Source: Tubulanus polymorphus (lineage: Eukaryota; Nemertea; Palaeonemertea; Tubulaniformes; Tubulanidae). Taken from it: a stretch of DNA of 64,000 nucleotides. The stretch is taken from contig NC_134029.1 in assembly GCF_964204645.1 (NCBI RefSeq), positions 20,788,450-20,852,449 of the forward strand. The letters are read 5' to 3'. Of this stretch, positions 1 to 15,719 are shown piece by piece (positions within the stretch are counted from its first letter, which is position 1; each line of letters starts with the position of its first letter). The notes beneath the pieces are model-generated. The model did not search any database. It was not told where the DNA came from and worked only from the letters and a program-made list of their open reading frames with translations. Position numbers and translations under genes: made by a program.

Positions 1-44
1 TTAAATAACAGATGTCAGTCCATACATACACGCAGGCAGTATAC

Positions 45-68
45 ATATATATATATATATATATATAT
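45..68. repeat. (AT)n microsatellite
   Basis: About 12 uninterrupted AT dinucleotides. Simple sequence, with no gene signal around it. Confidence 0.9.
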
Positions 69-838
69 GGATATACCATATATTATAACCAGGGGCTATA
101 TAGTTATTATTGACAGAGTTAATTGGACAGCTTACATCCAGTGTATTGAAGCATGCCTTATAATCTGTATTCTCTTCATTCATTTACAGCAGTTGTCTTG
201 AAGAAAAGTGTGCATTATATATTCGTGTAAATTTACCTACTAAAGTGGAAGTATTAAAAAGCCATAAATTTGATGAATATGAACTCACATTATGTATATA
301 CTGAGACCTATGACTCCAGTCAAGAACATTGGCTTTAACGACATAGGGATCATTCATTTATTATGTACGCATAAAATTTGAATTTTTCAACCCCCTCCCC
401 CTCTGTACGCAAAATCGGTCATTTTTTCATATACATTAAGCATTACAGTACGCAATTGCACTGACCCGTCCTCCCTACCCTAATGCGTACGTAATAAATT
501 AATGACTCCATAGCGCATATTTATTTTTGATGTACTCAATTTATCTGAATGGATGAAAAAGTTAGTTTCCGCGGGTGGCGGTCAAACAACTCGATTGAGA
601 ATCTCTCATTCATGTTGAACTGCATGCACATATAGTCAAACATACATTGAGGTCAGGAGTTGACTCTTTGGTCAAAAACTGCTGTTACCTCTAATAAATA
701 TTATAGTGCATTAACATGAACATAAACGTTTCATTTCCGTATACAGTATACAGCTGTCGAAGTCAACATGTTTCATTTAGTATTTTTGGTTCATCAGTTG
801 AGTTTTCGTGTTGGTCCAACGCCTTAGTTGAATCTCCT

Positions 839-999
839 GGGCCTGGTTTCATAGACTGAGTATCAAAGTTATCCCTAGGGGTAAATCCACAATCCAGGGG
901 ACAACCACCTTAGAAATAATGTGAAACAATGGTTATAACTGACAAATTTCAAAATGTTCCCAGGGACTATTTTTCTTCCACAATTATGAAACCCAGCCC
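839..999. mobile_element. Fold-back (MITE-like) element, GGTTTCATA family
   Basis: The left end reads GGGCCTGGTTTCATA, and the right end (985-999) is nearly its reverse complement, TATGAAACCCAGCCC. The 161-bp interior is noncoding. Similar ends built on CAGTTTTAT plus a GACTGG/GTACTGG box recur at 25957-26301 and 57890-57985, so this is probably a non-autonomous DNA element family. No clear target duplication is visible. Confidence 0.5.
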
Positions 1000-2225
1000 A
1001 GATGCTTGAACCGAACAGCCAAACAATGATTATTGAGAGCTTATTACCAACAAGAACTGAAGAAGCTTTCCTTCCTTTCCTCTGCTTCAAGACAACAACC
1101 TAGAACGCAACCAAACGAATACAAAGATCGACTTTGTTTTTACAAGATTACTCTTTTATTTATCACAAGACTTTTAAGATAATTGAATTCCAATAGAAAC
1201 TTTCCATGAAAACTTCCACCACATGTTATGTAATGTCGAAAAAAATTCACAGTTCTGGCGTAATGGAATTTCTAAACTCAAAAGAAGAAAGAACACACTG
1301 TAGAGTAGTCAGATAATGTAGTATAAATTGAATGGAAGATCAAGGGAACTAGAATACGCATTATGGTCGTCACACAGATTTCGCCTCGACTGGTTATTTA
1401 GAGGGTAAGCATTTTTAAGCTATTATATATAATATGATAAATCATCTATGCTTCGCCGATTCTCAAAACGCGCTTGTCACAAAATACCAGTCGCGTACGA
1501 TCGTTTTCAGGGAAATCGCAAAATTGAAAAAAAAAAAACGATCACTTTTTTGGCTTAAATTAAACGAGCATGCAAGTATGTGATATGCGAAATCATAAAT
1601 TACCGAATATTATAAAATAATATATGTATTTCTTAAATGAATAGAAGAAACTACCCCGATGCAAGACACGAACGACACAATGAACAACTGGTTTCAACGC
1701 AACCATAAGAGATCTTTTTAAACAACACAAGTTACACGTGTTAATATTATACCCCTCCCTTCCTAAATACACTGTCGAACATCGTCTTAAAGCTATATAC
1801 GTTTCGCGAGCATTCTATTCATCTCGGACGCGATAATACTGAACGCTACGTTTTTTATTAATGCAAAAAGCTCTCGAGAAATCACAGTTTCGTAAATAGA
1901 CAGAGAGGTTGAAAATAAGAGTGTGCTTCCTAGTACAGAAGACTCAACTGTCCGAACACAATTTCAGATGGATACGCTACATTTTTGCCCAAAGCCCTCG
2001 CCATACTTAATAGTTAACAGTTTATACATGCATGATTCAGAAAAATATGTTTTAAAACATATTTACATAGAATCAAAACAACTGTGACAGATTTTTCGCC
2101 ACAACGTCGTCAATATGCGCCTAACGGCTCTAGTCTTAATCCCAAAACGAATGTTGTATTTGAATTTCATCTTATCGACGCATTTGACTAAACGGAAATC
2201 GAAAACAAGTCTTGATTGCACGCTA

Positions 2226-2272
2226 CAATAATAATAATAATAATAATCCGAAAATATTAATAATAATAATAA
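2226..2272. repeat. (AAT)n microsatellite, interrupted
   Basis: Two blocks of AAT/TAA trinucleotides separated by about 10 bases (CCGAAAATAT). Confidence 0.85.
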
Positions 2273-3109
2273 TTATGATATTTCTATCAAAAATAGTGAA
2301 CAAAAAATACACTGAAACAGATCTTTAACTACGTGTGAAACATTGAGGTGGTATCACGCGATGGTTTACACCATTACCTATAGGCATACGTCTTACTTAC
2401 TTCAAGGTCGTAAATGGGTACGTTTCGAAATTTTAAAAAAATATCAACAAACGACAAATCTTTCAATGAGAAAATCACAACAACTACGGTTTTACTAACT
2501 ACATCACGAAAACACGGCCAGCCATATATAAATATGACGAATATTATTATCATTACATGTAAGAACAGTAAAACAGTTTCATAGATGAAGATTGTATGAA
2601 TTTCGAATTTTTAACACGTATCAGCTTCGTAAAATATACAGGATTATCCCTGGTAAATAAAACTCTCAATGATTCAACTGACTACCGCACTACGATAATG
2701 CCCTGACTTGTTTTTTTTTGTTTTTCTATTTCAGGCGTGTGTTTTGAAAATAGATTTTTTTTCACGTGAGAGCGACATAAAGAGGGACGGATGGCTTTAG
2801 AATTCAGAGTGTTCGTTCATTTACCGGGGAGAATACCTGAATAGTATCAACAACAACACACACACTATAAATCTACGTACGCGATACATTTTTTACGATA
2901 CAATTTCAATAATTAAATACATGCTTTAATATAATAATGAATATTATCTTGATTTCGCTCCCTGCTTTAATTGCGACGGCCATGCATCCTAATGATTTAA
3001 TAACAAACTCTCTCGGGTAATATTGAATGTAACTTGAGTTGCAAAGACTGAACGAATGTCGACGAGACCACCGTCTTTTTTTTCGGATCTGCGGTCGTTG
3101 AGCTGGGGT

Positions 3110-6633
<3,524 letters not shown>

Positions 6634-7104
6634 TTCGATGATTTTCTACAGGTCCCGTTCTTCAGATGCGGCGCTTGAATAAAGTGGCTGGTGTGAGGTC
6701 CCGTGCGCTAACCGTAAATAAAATCGAAATCCATTACTAGGTACGACGCATGGAAACACGAATATGTTTGTTCAGCGCTATCTTGCCACAAATCCCGTAA
6801 AATTCATTGAAATATATTGGATTAAACGTTATTCAATATTGACCAACACGAATCAGTAGATTGTGAATTGAGAATTATTCTGGAATTTTTCGTTAAACAA
6901 TAACGGAACGACGAACGCTGTTTTAGTTCAATTCACATGATATAAAATCTAAATCTGATTAATTACAAAATAGATTAATTTGAGATTACTACAATTACTC
7001 GATATTAAGTACCTATACTTAATCATGTAACATATTCGAGCGGTTTAAATACTTTTGGATTGCGCAATACACGCGGTCACGAATCGTGCACTGATCGGTC
7101 TCCA
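6634..7104. promoter_or_regulatory. Shared divergent promoter region of REEP5 and MRPL34
   Basis: Only 471 bases separate the two start codons of these head-to-head genes, so both 5' UTRs and core promoters must lie here unless an upstream exon exists. The first 80 bases beside REEP5 and the last 60 beside MRPL34 are less AT-rich than the centre. No convincing TATA box stands at a fixed distance from either start. The role is inferred from geometry. Confidence 0.55.
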
Positions 7105-7644
7105 ATGGCGTTCGTTTACGCCAGGATGAATTTTTCACGTATTTTACCTCATTTTCTGGGCTTTGGGGGCACCCGCAGTTCTGTATGTCAACTCGGACGA
7201 GCTGTTTTACAAAAAAGGTAAACTGAAATTTTTATTTATTGATTAAAACTATATATTTCATCTACGAAAATGTCTTTATTTTGTTAAGAATACATGGTCA
7301 AGTTAAACTACAAATTTATTTTATTGTTTTTGACAGGCATAACTGAACTTGTAATTTCTCTTTTCAGAGTCGTCGCGCAGCCTGGATTCCTTCAGTCGGT
7401 GTGTCGGAATTTTTCTGCCATCGGAAATAATACGACTGCAGAGAATTGTGTAACTACGAACGACAATATTCAAAACCCGCTATTACAGTTTACGAGGACT
7501 AGAGTCGCAAAATATAACTTTTACCGACCGAGCGCGATTAAACGTATGAGAAAACACGGAAAGGAGACTCGATTACGTAAAATCGGAGGACTTAAAGTAT
7601 TATGGAGGCGGTATCTAAAGGGAAGACATGTTTGGCACGCTTGA
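7105..7644 (+). CDS. MRPL34: Mitochondrial ribosomal protein bL34m
   Basis: Two exons (7105-7217 and 7368-7644) join in phase to give 129 residues. The intron runs from GTAAAC to TTTTCAG. The C-terminal 44 residues are the bL34 fold: KYNFYRPSAIKRMRKHGKE, then GGLKVLWRRYLKGRH. This is the basic helix-loop-helix found in all bacterial and mitochondrial L34 proteins, and it binds 23S/16S-type rRNA in the large subunit. The first roughly 50 residues are Arg/Ser/hydrophobic with few acidic residues, as expected for a mitochondrial targeting sequence (MAFVYARMNFSRILPHF...). Human MRPL34 is 92 residues, so the linker here is longer. A poly(A) signal variant ATTAAA follows at about 7773. Confidence 0.9.
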
Positions 7645-8761
7645 ACTGATACTCTGGCGTGTTGAACGAACTGATACCTTTCAATTTGTACTGTGTTTGT
7701 AATTAATTGCATGTATGAGCGCTAGACGATTTACTGTAGAAAGAAATGCTTAACTTCTGTTCCTGATGAAGTATTAAAGTTGTCATTATCTTATTTAAAA
7801 TGAGTTGCTTGTTTGATAGTTTTATTCCTGTTGGATTATTCTGGTCAACTATCTATCTATATCATGATATTTTGTGGTTGCATAGTCCCTTAGAGTATTT
7901 TTTGCTGTTGAAGTAGGCCTTTATCAGTAACATTGAGATTTTATCATCACCAACAACTGATGGGTGTAAGAATGATCTTATGCTTGTCCGGCCACCTGGG
8001 AATTTTGGAAACGTTGAACTTTTTTATGAATACTACCTTATTAGATTCCAATATTTTCTAAATAAAATCATTTTCTTCATTTCAAAATATTCTGAATATC
8101 GCCTACCTATGGAATTCCTCAAGGGCCATACGACTTTAGAGTTACGATTTAGGAATTACGTTTTAAGAATTACACGCTTCAGTCCCGGAGTTATTTTAGA
8201 TATATTATAGGCCAGTGTGTGATAGTTTTCTGAAGGGCCGACCTACCCAGTCAGCGTTAGGATCCCGATTCTATTGTCCCTGCTGTTTTCTGTCACTCAA
8301 CTTGTCAATGACTCCAGACCTAAGGATCCATCACACATCATTGGAGCCGCTTTCCTTTGAACCCTGGCTAGTTTTAAATGACCCCAAGTCCGGGTGGAGT
8401 AAAGACATCCATAAGACATAGTAGAATCAGTTCTTATTTGTAAAACTTTCGAAATCCAACTTATCTACCATCTCCGGCCACATAATCAATTATTATCTAG
8501 GGGTATCAACGCGATCTCTACTAGATTTTGGTAAACGTCACTGTGTCACACTGCTTTCTTCGTCCTCTTCTATCCCCCCCCCCCCCATTACATAATTTGT
8601 ATTCATCCTGAACTGTTCATATTTTGTGGTCTCTACAGTATCGGTACCCCTGGTTGTTTTCATTTGTCACTTGTTCTGTTAACATTTATTCGGACACATT
8701 GCTTTTGTTTATGTCCTGTCAGTTTATTTGCTACGTAACTTCCGTTTTCTGGTCATTCCAC

Positions 8762-8795
8762 CTGATGATGGCTGTTAGTCAACAGTCAAAACATT
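8762..8795 (+). other. Decayed hammerhead-ribozyme-like motif
   Basis: The CTGATGA box (8762-8768) is followed by a hairpin whose arms CTGTT/AACAG enclose AGTC, and then by AAAAC where a functional hammerhead would have GAAAC. This order is that of the catalytic core carried by Penelope-like elements and retrozymes. The changed G and lack of a clear stem III or cleavage triplet suggest a dead remnant. The surrounding 300 bases contain no reverse transcriptase. Confidence 0.3.
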
Positions 8796-8927
8796 GTGGT
8801 TGGTTTCGTTTTAATAGATTATTTCATATAAAATTCGAATCGTGCGGTCAACATCTGTCAACGGGCAAAGTCGTATACAGATTAGCTTTTTACAGTACCT
8901 ACAACACCATTGGGACCCCTGGGTGAA

Positions 8928-8968
8928 ACCTACGAGCAATTATCTAAGTTAGACAATTGCTCGTAGGT
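8928..8968. repeat. Perfect 14-bp inverted repeat (41-bp hairpin)
   Basis: The arm ACCTACGAGCAATT at 8928-8941 is exactly reverse-complemented at 8955-8968 with a 13-base loop. A second hairpin with the same arm occurs at 49002-49053, 40 kb away. Confidence 0.85.
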
Positions 8969-9779
8969 GAAACTGATTGGACAACAGCAATGCCCGCCGC
9001 CCAGTTTCATAAAAAGGTTTAACACAAATCGATTTAATTTCTTCACTAATTCAGTTTATGTTAAATCGATTTTGGCCTTTATCCAGGAGTTGCAATATTA
9101 AACTTAACAAATTTCAAAATCAATCATATTTATTCTCATACAACAATCATACAAAATGCCAGGATTGCTCGAGGAATTATAATGTAAGCTCCTCAAACAC
9201 GTGGACTTTCAAAAACAATTAGTCCAACCACCATAGGCGTATAAACTATAAACGAGAGTTTATAGGCCCATGGTCCAAACATAAGACTCTAAAACAAAAA
9301 AGTCTATGGCCCAACCATGGACTCAATTGCCCATGGCCCCCGCACTTAAACAAGAGATTACCCTGGCCAAATACTCTGGAAAGCGTAGGATTAAGTAATC
9401 AATCTGATTTACATTTTTACATCATTTTATTTCACATATCAAATTATTAACTTTTAGCTTATTTTCTCAAATTTTAATAGTAATTTTATTTCTATTAAAA
9501 ATGTACTATGTATGAAATTGTACAAACTTTACCATGTAAGGTATTTATCAGTCTTTATATATGATACATTTCCAATACAGCTGATTTATACAATTTGCAT
9601 CCATAGGAAAATAACAAAAATACACAAAGAATTGTAAACTTTGATCCATAAAACACCGAAAATTTGACTAGTCTGAAAGTCGTAAGATTATGAATTTGAC
9701 AATTCATGAGGTCAATATAACCGACACTTTGTTATATTTCATGAAATATGAACCTATCATGTCAACTTTTCAAATGACA

Positions 9780-10745
9780 TCTCAATTATCAAGAAAAAGC
9801 TGAACTTTTTTCGATTAGGGCCTTAATAAATCAGTGTTTTATGAACGATTGATATAATTATACCTAAATGACAGGTATTTATGTACTCGAGGAAGTGCCT
9901 CAGTCATTTACAAAAGCATGACCTGTATTTCAAAAAAAGTCTCCAATATAAAATATAAAAACATTAAAACCAAGATAACAATACAAGATAACTAGAGTTT
10001 TGCCACCTTTGCTCAGACATGATCAAATTGGTTATTTTCTCACATGTTACATTTAATACAAAGTATTTTGGAGGTATCCTCTTATATGCAATCAACAAGA
10101 TAAAATTGTTCACCTGTCAATTTGAATACAGCTGGCACAATCTACTCATTAACACTTCATATATCCTCATTTATCAGGAGACTGCTCCTCTATTTTCCAT
10201 AAGGACCTTAATAAAAAATAGTATTTTATGAACCACTGATCGAAAAGCACCACAGTGAAAAAGTTGCCCACTCTATGTAAGGGATGAATGTGTCACAATC
10301 GCACTGCTCATGTAGGACAGGTTGATTTTTGAGAGTCAAGTGATAATACATATATGCTTGCCCCAAGTCAAGTGGCATTTATTCCTTAGATCAAACCCAG
10401 CAAACTATTATAAAGGTTTTTCCTTGTGACAATTCAAGATAAATCGAGTATCTACAAAACAAATATGGTTTAACTGACAAAGCTACAGTAAATACATGTA
10501 TCTTAATTATTGATCGTAGATATAAATACAACTCTATATAAAGATCAGAAATTCTTCTTGTCCAGATATTACAGGCCCCACACAGATGCGGTTAAACCCC
10601 GATAATCAAAACAAAGCTAGGACAATTGACCAATTAGCATTGTATCCTAAAGTTATCAAGAAACTGCTGCTATTTTCTACAGGTCCTCAATTAAATCAGT
10701 ATTTCATGAACCACTGAAAAGCACCAAAGTGAAATTGTTGCTATA
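9780..10745. repeat. Three diverged direct repeats
   Basis: Units near 9795-9850, 10175-10250 and 10660-10735 each hold a CTG(A/C)TC..ATTTTC-like stretch, a (G/A)GGxCCTTAATAAA-like stretch and then TATTTTATGAACCACTGA or close variants; the last two also share GAAAAGCACCA. Spacing is 380-480 bases. They look like an old duplicated noncoding unit. No coding potential is visible. Confidence 0.5.
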
Positions 10746-11266
10746 AAACTTAACAACTGAAATGTTTCAACATGAATGATGAAAATGTACATCGTTTTAT
10801 TCACACAACAATAATATCTCAAGCGAGGAATCATCATGCAAGTTCCTAATTTACAAACATGCAAACTGCGTTACAATAACAGTCTCCAACATAAAAGCAT
10901 TAAAACTAGAGATGAGAAACTCTGATTCACTCTGGAAATGTTAGTATCAATTAATCAGTCTTAATTTCATTTTCATTAACATTACTTTCACTAGAAAACT
11001 AGAAATATGCCAACTTTGCCCCGACTTAAAGATTACCTAACACCTTGACATTACATACTAAGTATTCTGACGTTTTTTCTTCCAGCTTTGAAAAGATCAA
11101 CGTAATTATACAATTGGTAACTAATCAATAATATCAATAACTTTAAGTTTATAGCTGTTTAACATTCTTTAAGAAGTATTTACCAGAATTTAGACAGTGT
11201 AACAATCAACAGTCACAGCAGTGATTGAGCGCGGCTAGTTGAAAGGAGGGTCGATCTTTCATCACA

Positions 11267-11384
11267 GTTATTCAAAGCATTCTATCATATCCGTTTTTTT
11301 TTAAGTGTGTTCGGTTTAGTTAAGGTTTATGGTTATTTGTTTTGTTCATTACAATAACTGAGTTGATAGAATGCTTTGAATAAC
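11267..11384. repeat. 21-bp perfect inverted repeat with 76-base spacer
   Basis: The arms at 11267-11287 and 11364-11384 are exact reverse complements (core TTCAAAGCATTCTATCA). A weaker match continues outward through a GATCTTT-like block. The spacer is T-rich. This is a probable fold-back element remnant. Confidence 0.7.
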
Positions 11385-12445
11385 AACAGAAAAGATCTCG
11401 GATTTTCGCTATACTTAGGGAAGGTTGTTCGATAAATGAAGAACCTCGTTGATAAATAATTGAAAAAATGCCTTTTCATGTAAATAGAATATTAATTTAT
11501 TGTTTGTTTGTATTGTTGTTTATTCTATTTATTATTTATTGGTTTTTTTTATTTTTTAGAATTAATCTATGTACTTGTATTTTGAATTATGTATTATTTA
11601 TACTCCTCTATTTACAACTGCAGGCATTTTTTCACTGTAAGTTCTGGGCCCATTTTAAAAAAGCACTACTAATTCACTGCCGCTTCTTAATAATCATTAT
11701 ACACCCGATTTGAAGCTAAGTGATTATTCACGAGAGCCATCTCGCGATATGGATTTACCCATTACAATAAAAGAAGTTCAAACAGCTATAAACAATGTTA
11801 AAACGTTCAAAATTAGTCCTAGCTATAACTTTAGCTTTACCTCTCAAATGTAAATAATGGTCTCCTTTTAGATAAAGCTTTCGCTTTCAAATACGTAGCA
11901 TCGAACAGATTGATGGAGGCTCAAAGTTAAAACTCCATGTGAAAATCGACATATATGATTCATTTCTCAAATTGGTTACACGGGTCTTCGAAAATATCAA
12001 CCTAACCTAACTCGACCTATCTATCAACCAAAGATCGAAGACCAATATCGTGAATTAATGGAGCTTAGCTTTTATTAGACTCTAAGAAGGATATTTCTGT
12101 CACATTGCAAAACACATAACACATCTTTTTACAAACTCATTATAAAATAGTTTTCTCTATATTGAAATATTCAAACGTAGAGTTCCTTTCTCAGGCCGAA
12201 GGAACCTAATTATCTAACTAATTATCTAACTATTTTCAATATTCGACTCAACAACTATTTTCATACTCCATTCCACGCAATCAGGTATACTTTTAAAACT
12301 ATGTTACCTATCAGACTGGTCTGAAAAAGGGTGATATTAGTAAAAATATCAATACTTTACTACAGAGGTCTTTGCCGCTGCTAGATCTCAGTGCTAGATC
12401 TCAGAGATAAACCATTGTCTTTGTTGCTTCGGTGTTTATCCTGAA

Positions 12446-12691
12446 TCAGATTTTATAAGATAATCCATTGTCTTTGCTGCGCGAATCAGTGTTTATAAGA
12501 TACACCATCATCTCTGCTGCTCCTGATGTTTTATCGAAATCAACCACCGATTGTAGAAGATTCCATCGTTGAGTGATTAATCCGTCGCTGGCTCCTAAAC
12601 TTCTCATCTGGACTTCTGCAGTTTTCATCAGCAAATGGGTCAATGGGTATTTGTCTACTTGTGTCATCTTCAGGCCATTATTTCCGGGATG
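12446..12691 (-). CDS. Hypothetical terminal exon, unrecognised product
   Basis: A pyrimidine-rich splice acceptor (CTTTGTTTCAG) on the minus strand opens a frame of about 81 codons to a stop at 12446. The peptide (VKLHPGNNGLKMTQVDKYPL, continuing with LLMKTAEVQMRSLGASDG) has protein-like composition and is unlike the T/A-rich shadows around it. I recognise no family. Its last 20 codons come from a short imperfect tandem duplication of ATAANCCATTGTCTTTG-type units on the plus strand (12405-12520), which argues for recent or non-functional sequence. No upstream coding exon in phase could be found: a plausible exon at 13142-13218 has a good donor, but every frame through the next block hits a stop. 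It may be a noncoding RNA exon or a relic. Confidence 0.25.
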   Translation of the reverse strand, partial: HPGNNGLKMTQVDKYPLTHLLMKTAEVQMRSLGASDGLITQRWNLLQSVVDFDKTSGAAEMMVYLINTDSRSKDNGLSYKI

Positions 12692-13435
12692 TAGTTTGAC
12701 TGAAACAAAGTGAAGAAAGCAAAACATTTTAGACAGATTTATCATAACTTACATGTCATTTCAAATTACAAGCCACCGTGTTTTTCACTTAGTTAATATG
12801 GTTATTTCCAAAATCAGAATTTATTACTCCAAGGTGTAAGACTAGTAAAGATAAAAGTTCTAAGATCAGCCATGTGGACAGGTAAATAGATTTCGTTGAT
12901 AATCACTTATCAAATGATATTCATATGAGGCCTGAAATTTCTATATACCGGTAATTTCCATCTAATGAGTTTGATTCTTCTGTGGGTTGTTCAAATCCGT
13001 AGATTTCAGATAAGTAGTTGATTTTAAGCCGGTCTCTTTCTCATAGTTGAAACTTAGCTGCAATGAGTAAATAAATATATCCTGTAATCATGACATTTAG
13101 AAATCATCGTAATAACTCCATGTATATCAAGTTACCTTTTATGATTGCTGGTTTCATCATCGACGAGGATCTCCTAAGTCGGTTGGTTTCTGTGCACTGT
13201 TCTCTAATCGGCAGATTTTTTATGAGTTGTTGACCTCAAAATCTCGTTTGACTTTTCGAGATGGTGTCCCTTACAAACCTACCACACCTGCCGGGAGCGA
13301 AACGGCGGTTTTTTTCAAAATCGGAAATTGAAGTACAGATATAGTTGCGTAATCGGCGGTCGTTTTTACAGATCTTTTTTTTTTAAGTCCAAGAACATAA
13401 TTGGTAATTTGGTTCCGGTTCATTCAAACAATCTT

Positions 13436-15717
13436 TTATTCTGCCTAATTCTGATTTTGGAAATAACTATATTACAAGGTTGAAGATAATTTTACAATAT
13501 TTGGTCTTTTTTTATGTAACTAGTCCGAAAGTTTACAATGTTTAATAATTTTGTCTAACTTTAATTTTTTTGGTCGTTTTCACCGTTTAAAGTCGAAGCA
13601 CATATTAAGTGACTGATTGGGGTTAACTTTTTTCCTGCCTAATTTAATACATCAAGATTTTGGAAATAACTATATTTTACGATATTTGGTCTTGTTTTCA
13701 TGGAACTAGTCCGAAAGTTTACAAGGTTGAATAATTTTATCTATTTTTTTCTGCCTAATTGTATACATCGAGATTTTGGAAATAACTATATTTTACAATA
13801 TTTGGTCTTTTTTTCATGTAACTAGTCCGAAAGTTTACAAGGTTGAATAATTTTATCTATTTTTTTTCTGCCTAATTTAATACATCAAGATTTTGGAGAT
13901 AACTATATTTTACAATATTTGGTCTTTTTTTCATGTAACTAGTCCGAAAGTTTACAAGGTTGAATAATTTTATCTATTTTTTCTGCCTAATTGTATACAT
14001 CGAGATTTTGGAAATAACTATATTTTACAATATTTGGTCCTTTTTTCCATGTAACTAGTCCGAACGTTTACAAGGTTGAATAATTTTATTTTTTTCTGCC
14101 TAATTGTATACATCGAGATTTTGGAAATAACTATATTTTACAATATTTGGTCTTTTTTTCATGTAACTAGTCCGAAAGCTTACAAGGTTGAATAATCTTA
14201 TCTATTTTTTTCTGTCTAATTGTATGCATCGAGATTTGGGAAATAACTATATTTTACAATATTTGGTCTTTTTTTCATGTAACTACTCCAAAAGTTTACA
14301 AGGTTGAATAATTTAATCTATTTTTTTTTCTGCCTAATTTAATACATCAAGATTTTGGAAATAACTATATTTTACAATATTTGGTCTTTTTTTCATGTAA
14401 CTAGTCCGAAAGTTTACAAGGTTGAATAATTTTATCTATTTTTTTCTGCCTAATTTAATACATCGAGATTTTGGAAATAACTATATTTTACAATATTTGG
14501 TCTTTTTTTTCATGTAACTAGTCCGAAAGTTTACAAGGTTGAATAATTTTATCTATTTTTTTCTGCCTAATTGTATACATCGAGATTTTGGAAAATAACT
14601 ATATTTTACAATATTTGGTCTTTTTTTCATGTAATTAGTCCGAAAGTTTACAAGGTTGAATAATTTTATCTATTTTTTTCTGCCTAATTGTATACATCGA
14701 GATTTTGGAAATAACTATATTTTACAATATTTGGTCTTTTTTTCATGTAACTAGTCCGAAAGTTTACAAGGTTGAATAATTTTATCTATTTTTTTCTGCC
14801 TAATTTAATACATCGAGATTTTGGAAATAACTATATTTTACAATATTTGGTCTTTTTTTCATGTAACTAGTCCGAAAGTTTACAAGGTTGAATAATTTTA
14901 TCTATTTTTTTCTGCCTAATTGTATACATCGAGATTTTGGAAATAACTATATTTTACAATATTTGGTCTTTTTTTCATGTAACTACTCCGAAAGTTTACA
15001 AGGTTGAATAATTTTATCTATTTTTTTCTGCCTAATTTAATACATCGAGATTTTGGAAATAACTATATTTTACAATATTTGGTCTTTTTTTCATGTAACT
15101 AGTCCGAAAGTTTACAAGGTTGAATCATTTTATCTATTTTTTTGCTGCCTAATTTAATACATCAAGATTTTGGAAATAACTATATTTTACAATATTTGGT
15201 CTTTTTTCATGTAACTAGTCCGAAAGTTTACAAGGTTGAATAATTTTATCAATTTTTTTTTCTGCCTAATTTAATACATCGAGATTTTGGAAATAACTAT
15301 ATTTTACAATATTTGGTCTTTTTTCATGTAACTAGTCCGAAAGTTTACAAGGTTGAATAATTTTATCTATTTTTTTGCTGCCTAATTTAATACATCGAGA
15401 TTTTGGAAATAACTATATTTTACAATATTTGGTCTTTTTTTCATGTAACTAGTCCGAAAGTTTACAAGGTTGAATAATTTTATCTATTTTTTTCTGCCTA
15501 ATTGTATACATCGAGATTTTGGAAATAACTATATTTTACAATATTTGGTCTTTTTTTCCATGTAACTAGTCCGAAAGTTTACAAGGTTGAATAATTTTAT
15601 CTATTTTTTTTCTGCCTAATTTAATACATCGAGATTTGGGAAATAACTATATTTTACAATATTTGGTCTTTTTTCATGTAACTAGTCCGAAAGTTTACAA
15701 GGTGGGAGAATATTGTC
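13436..15717. repeat. Satellite array, about 19 monomers of 113-117 bp
   Basis: Head-to-tail monomers each contain CTGCCTAATT, TACATC(A/G)AGATTTTGG, AAATAACTATATTTTACAAT, ATTTGGTC, a T run, CATGTAACTAGTCCGAAAG and TTTACAAGGTTGAATAATTT. Monomer starts fall near 13751, 13868, 13983, 14096, 14211, 14330, 14446, 14562, 14679, 14796, 14912, 15028, 15145, 15263, 15378, 15494 and 15612, preceded by two more divergent copies. Two subtypes (TTGTATAC versus TTTAATAC after CTGCCTAA) are interspersed. Differences are mostly T-run length and point changes, so homogenisation is recent. Confidence 0.95.
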
Positions 15718-15719
15718 TA

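Larger units (their letters stand above)
1..3109. other. AT-rich noncoding stretch, partly likely 3' UTR of REEP5
   Basis: No open frame here looks like a gene; the only ORFs are 60-71 codons and of low-complexity composition. On the minus strand a poly(A) signal AATAAA lies near 1154-1159. It could end a long REEP5 3' UTR that starts at the stop codon at 3110; this is inference, since no transcript evidence is available. The stretch also holds an (AT)n run, a fold-back element and an (AAT)n run, listed separately. Confidence 0.5.
7790..12440. other. Gene-poor AT-rich block with diverged repeats
   Basis: No frame carries recognisable protein domains. Longest ORFs (76-100 codons at 7980, 8624 and 11468) are rich in Phe, Leu, Ile and Cys, typical of translated AT-rich noncoding DNA. 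The block contains a poly(C) run at 8574-8586, a hammerhead-like motif, a perfect hairpin, three diverged direct repeats and a 21-bp inverted repeat, each listed separately. Confidence 0.6.

Noticed and set aside
8624-8926. 100-codon ORF rich in Cys, Phe and Trp
   Set aside because: No domain, low-complexity translation of AT-rich repeat DNA; the hammerhead-like motif lies inside it.
11468-11713. 81-codon hydrophobic ORF resembling a membrane or mitochondrial peptide
   Set aside because: T-rich noncoding DNA yields Phe/Leu/Ile/Tyr strings in this frame; no start context or homology.
13436-15717. CRISPR array
   Set aside because: The repeats are contiguous satellite monomers of about 116 bp without unique spacers, in an animal nuclear genome.
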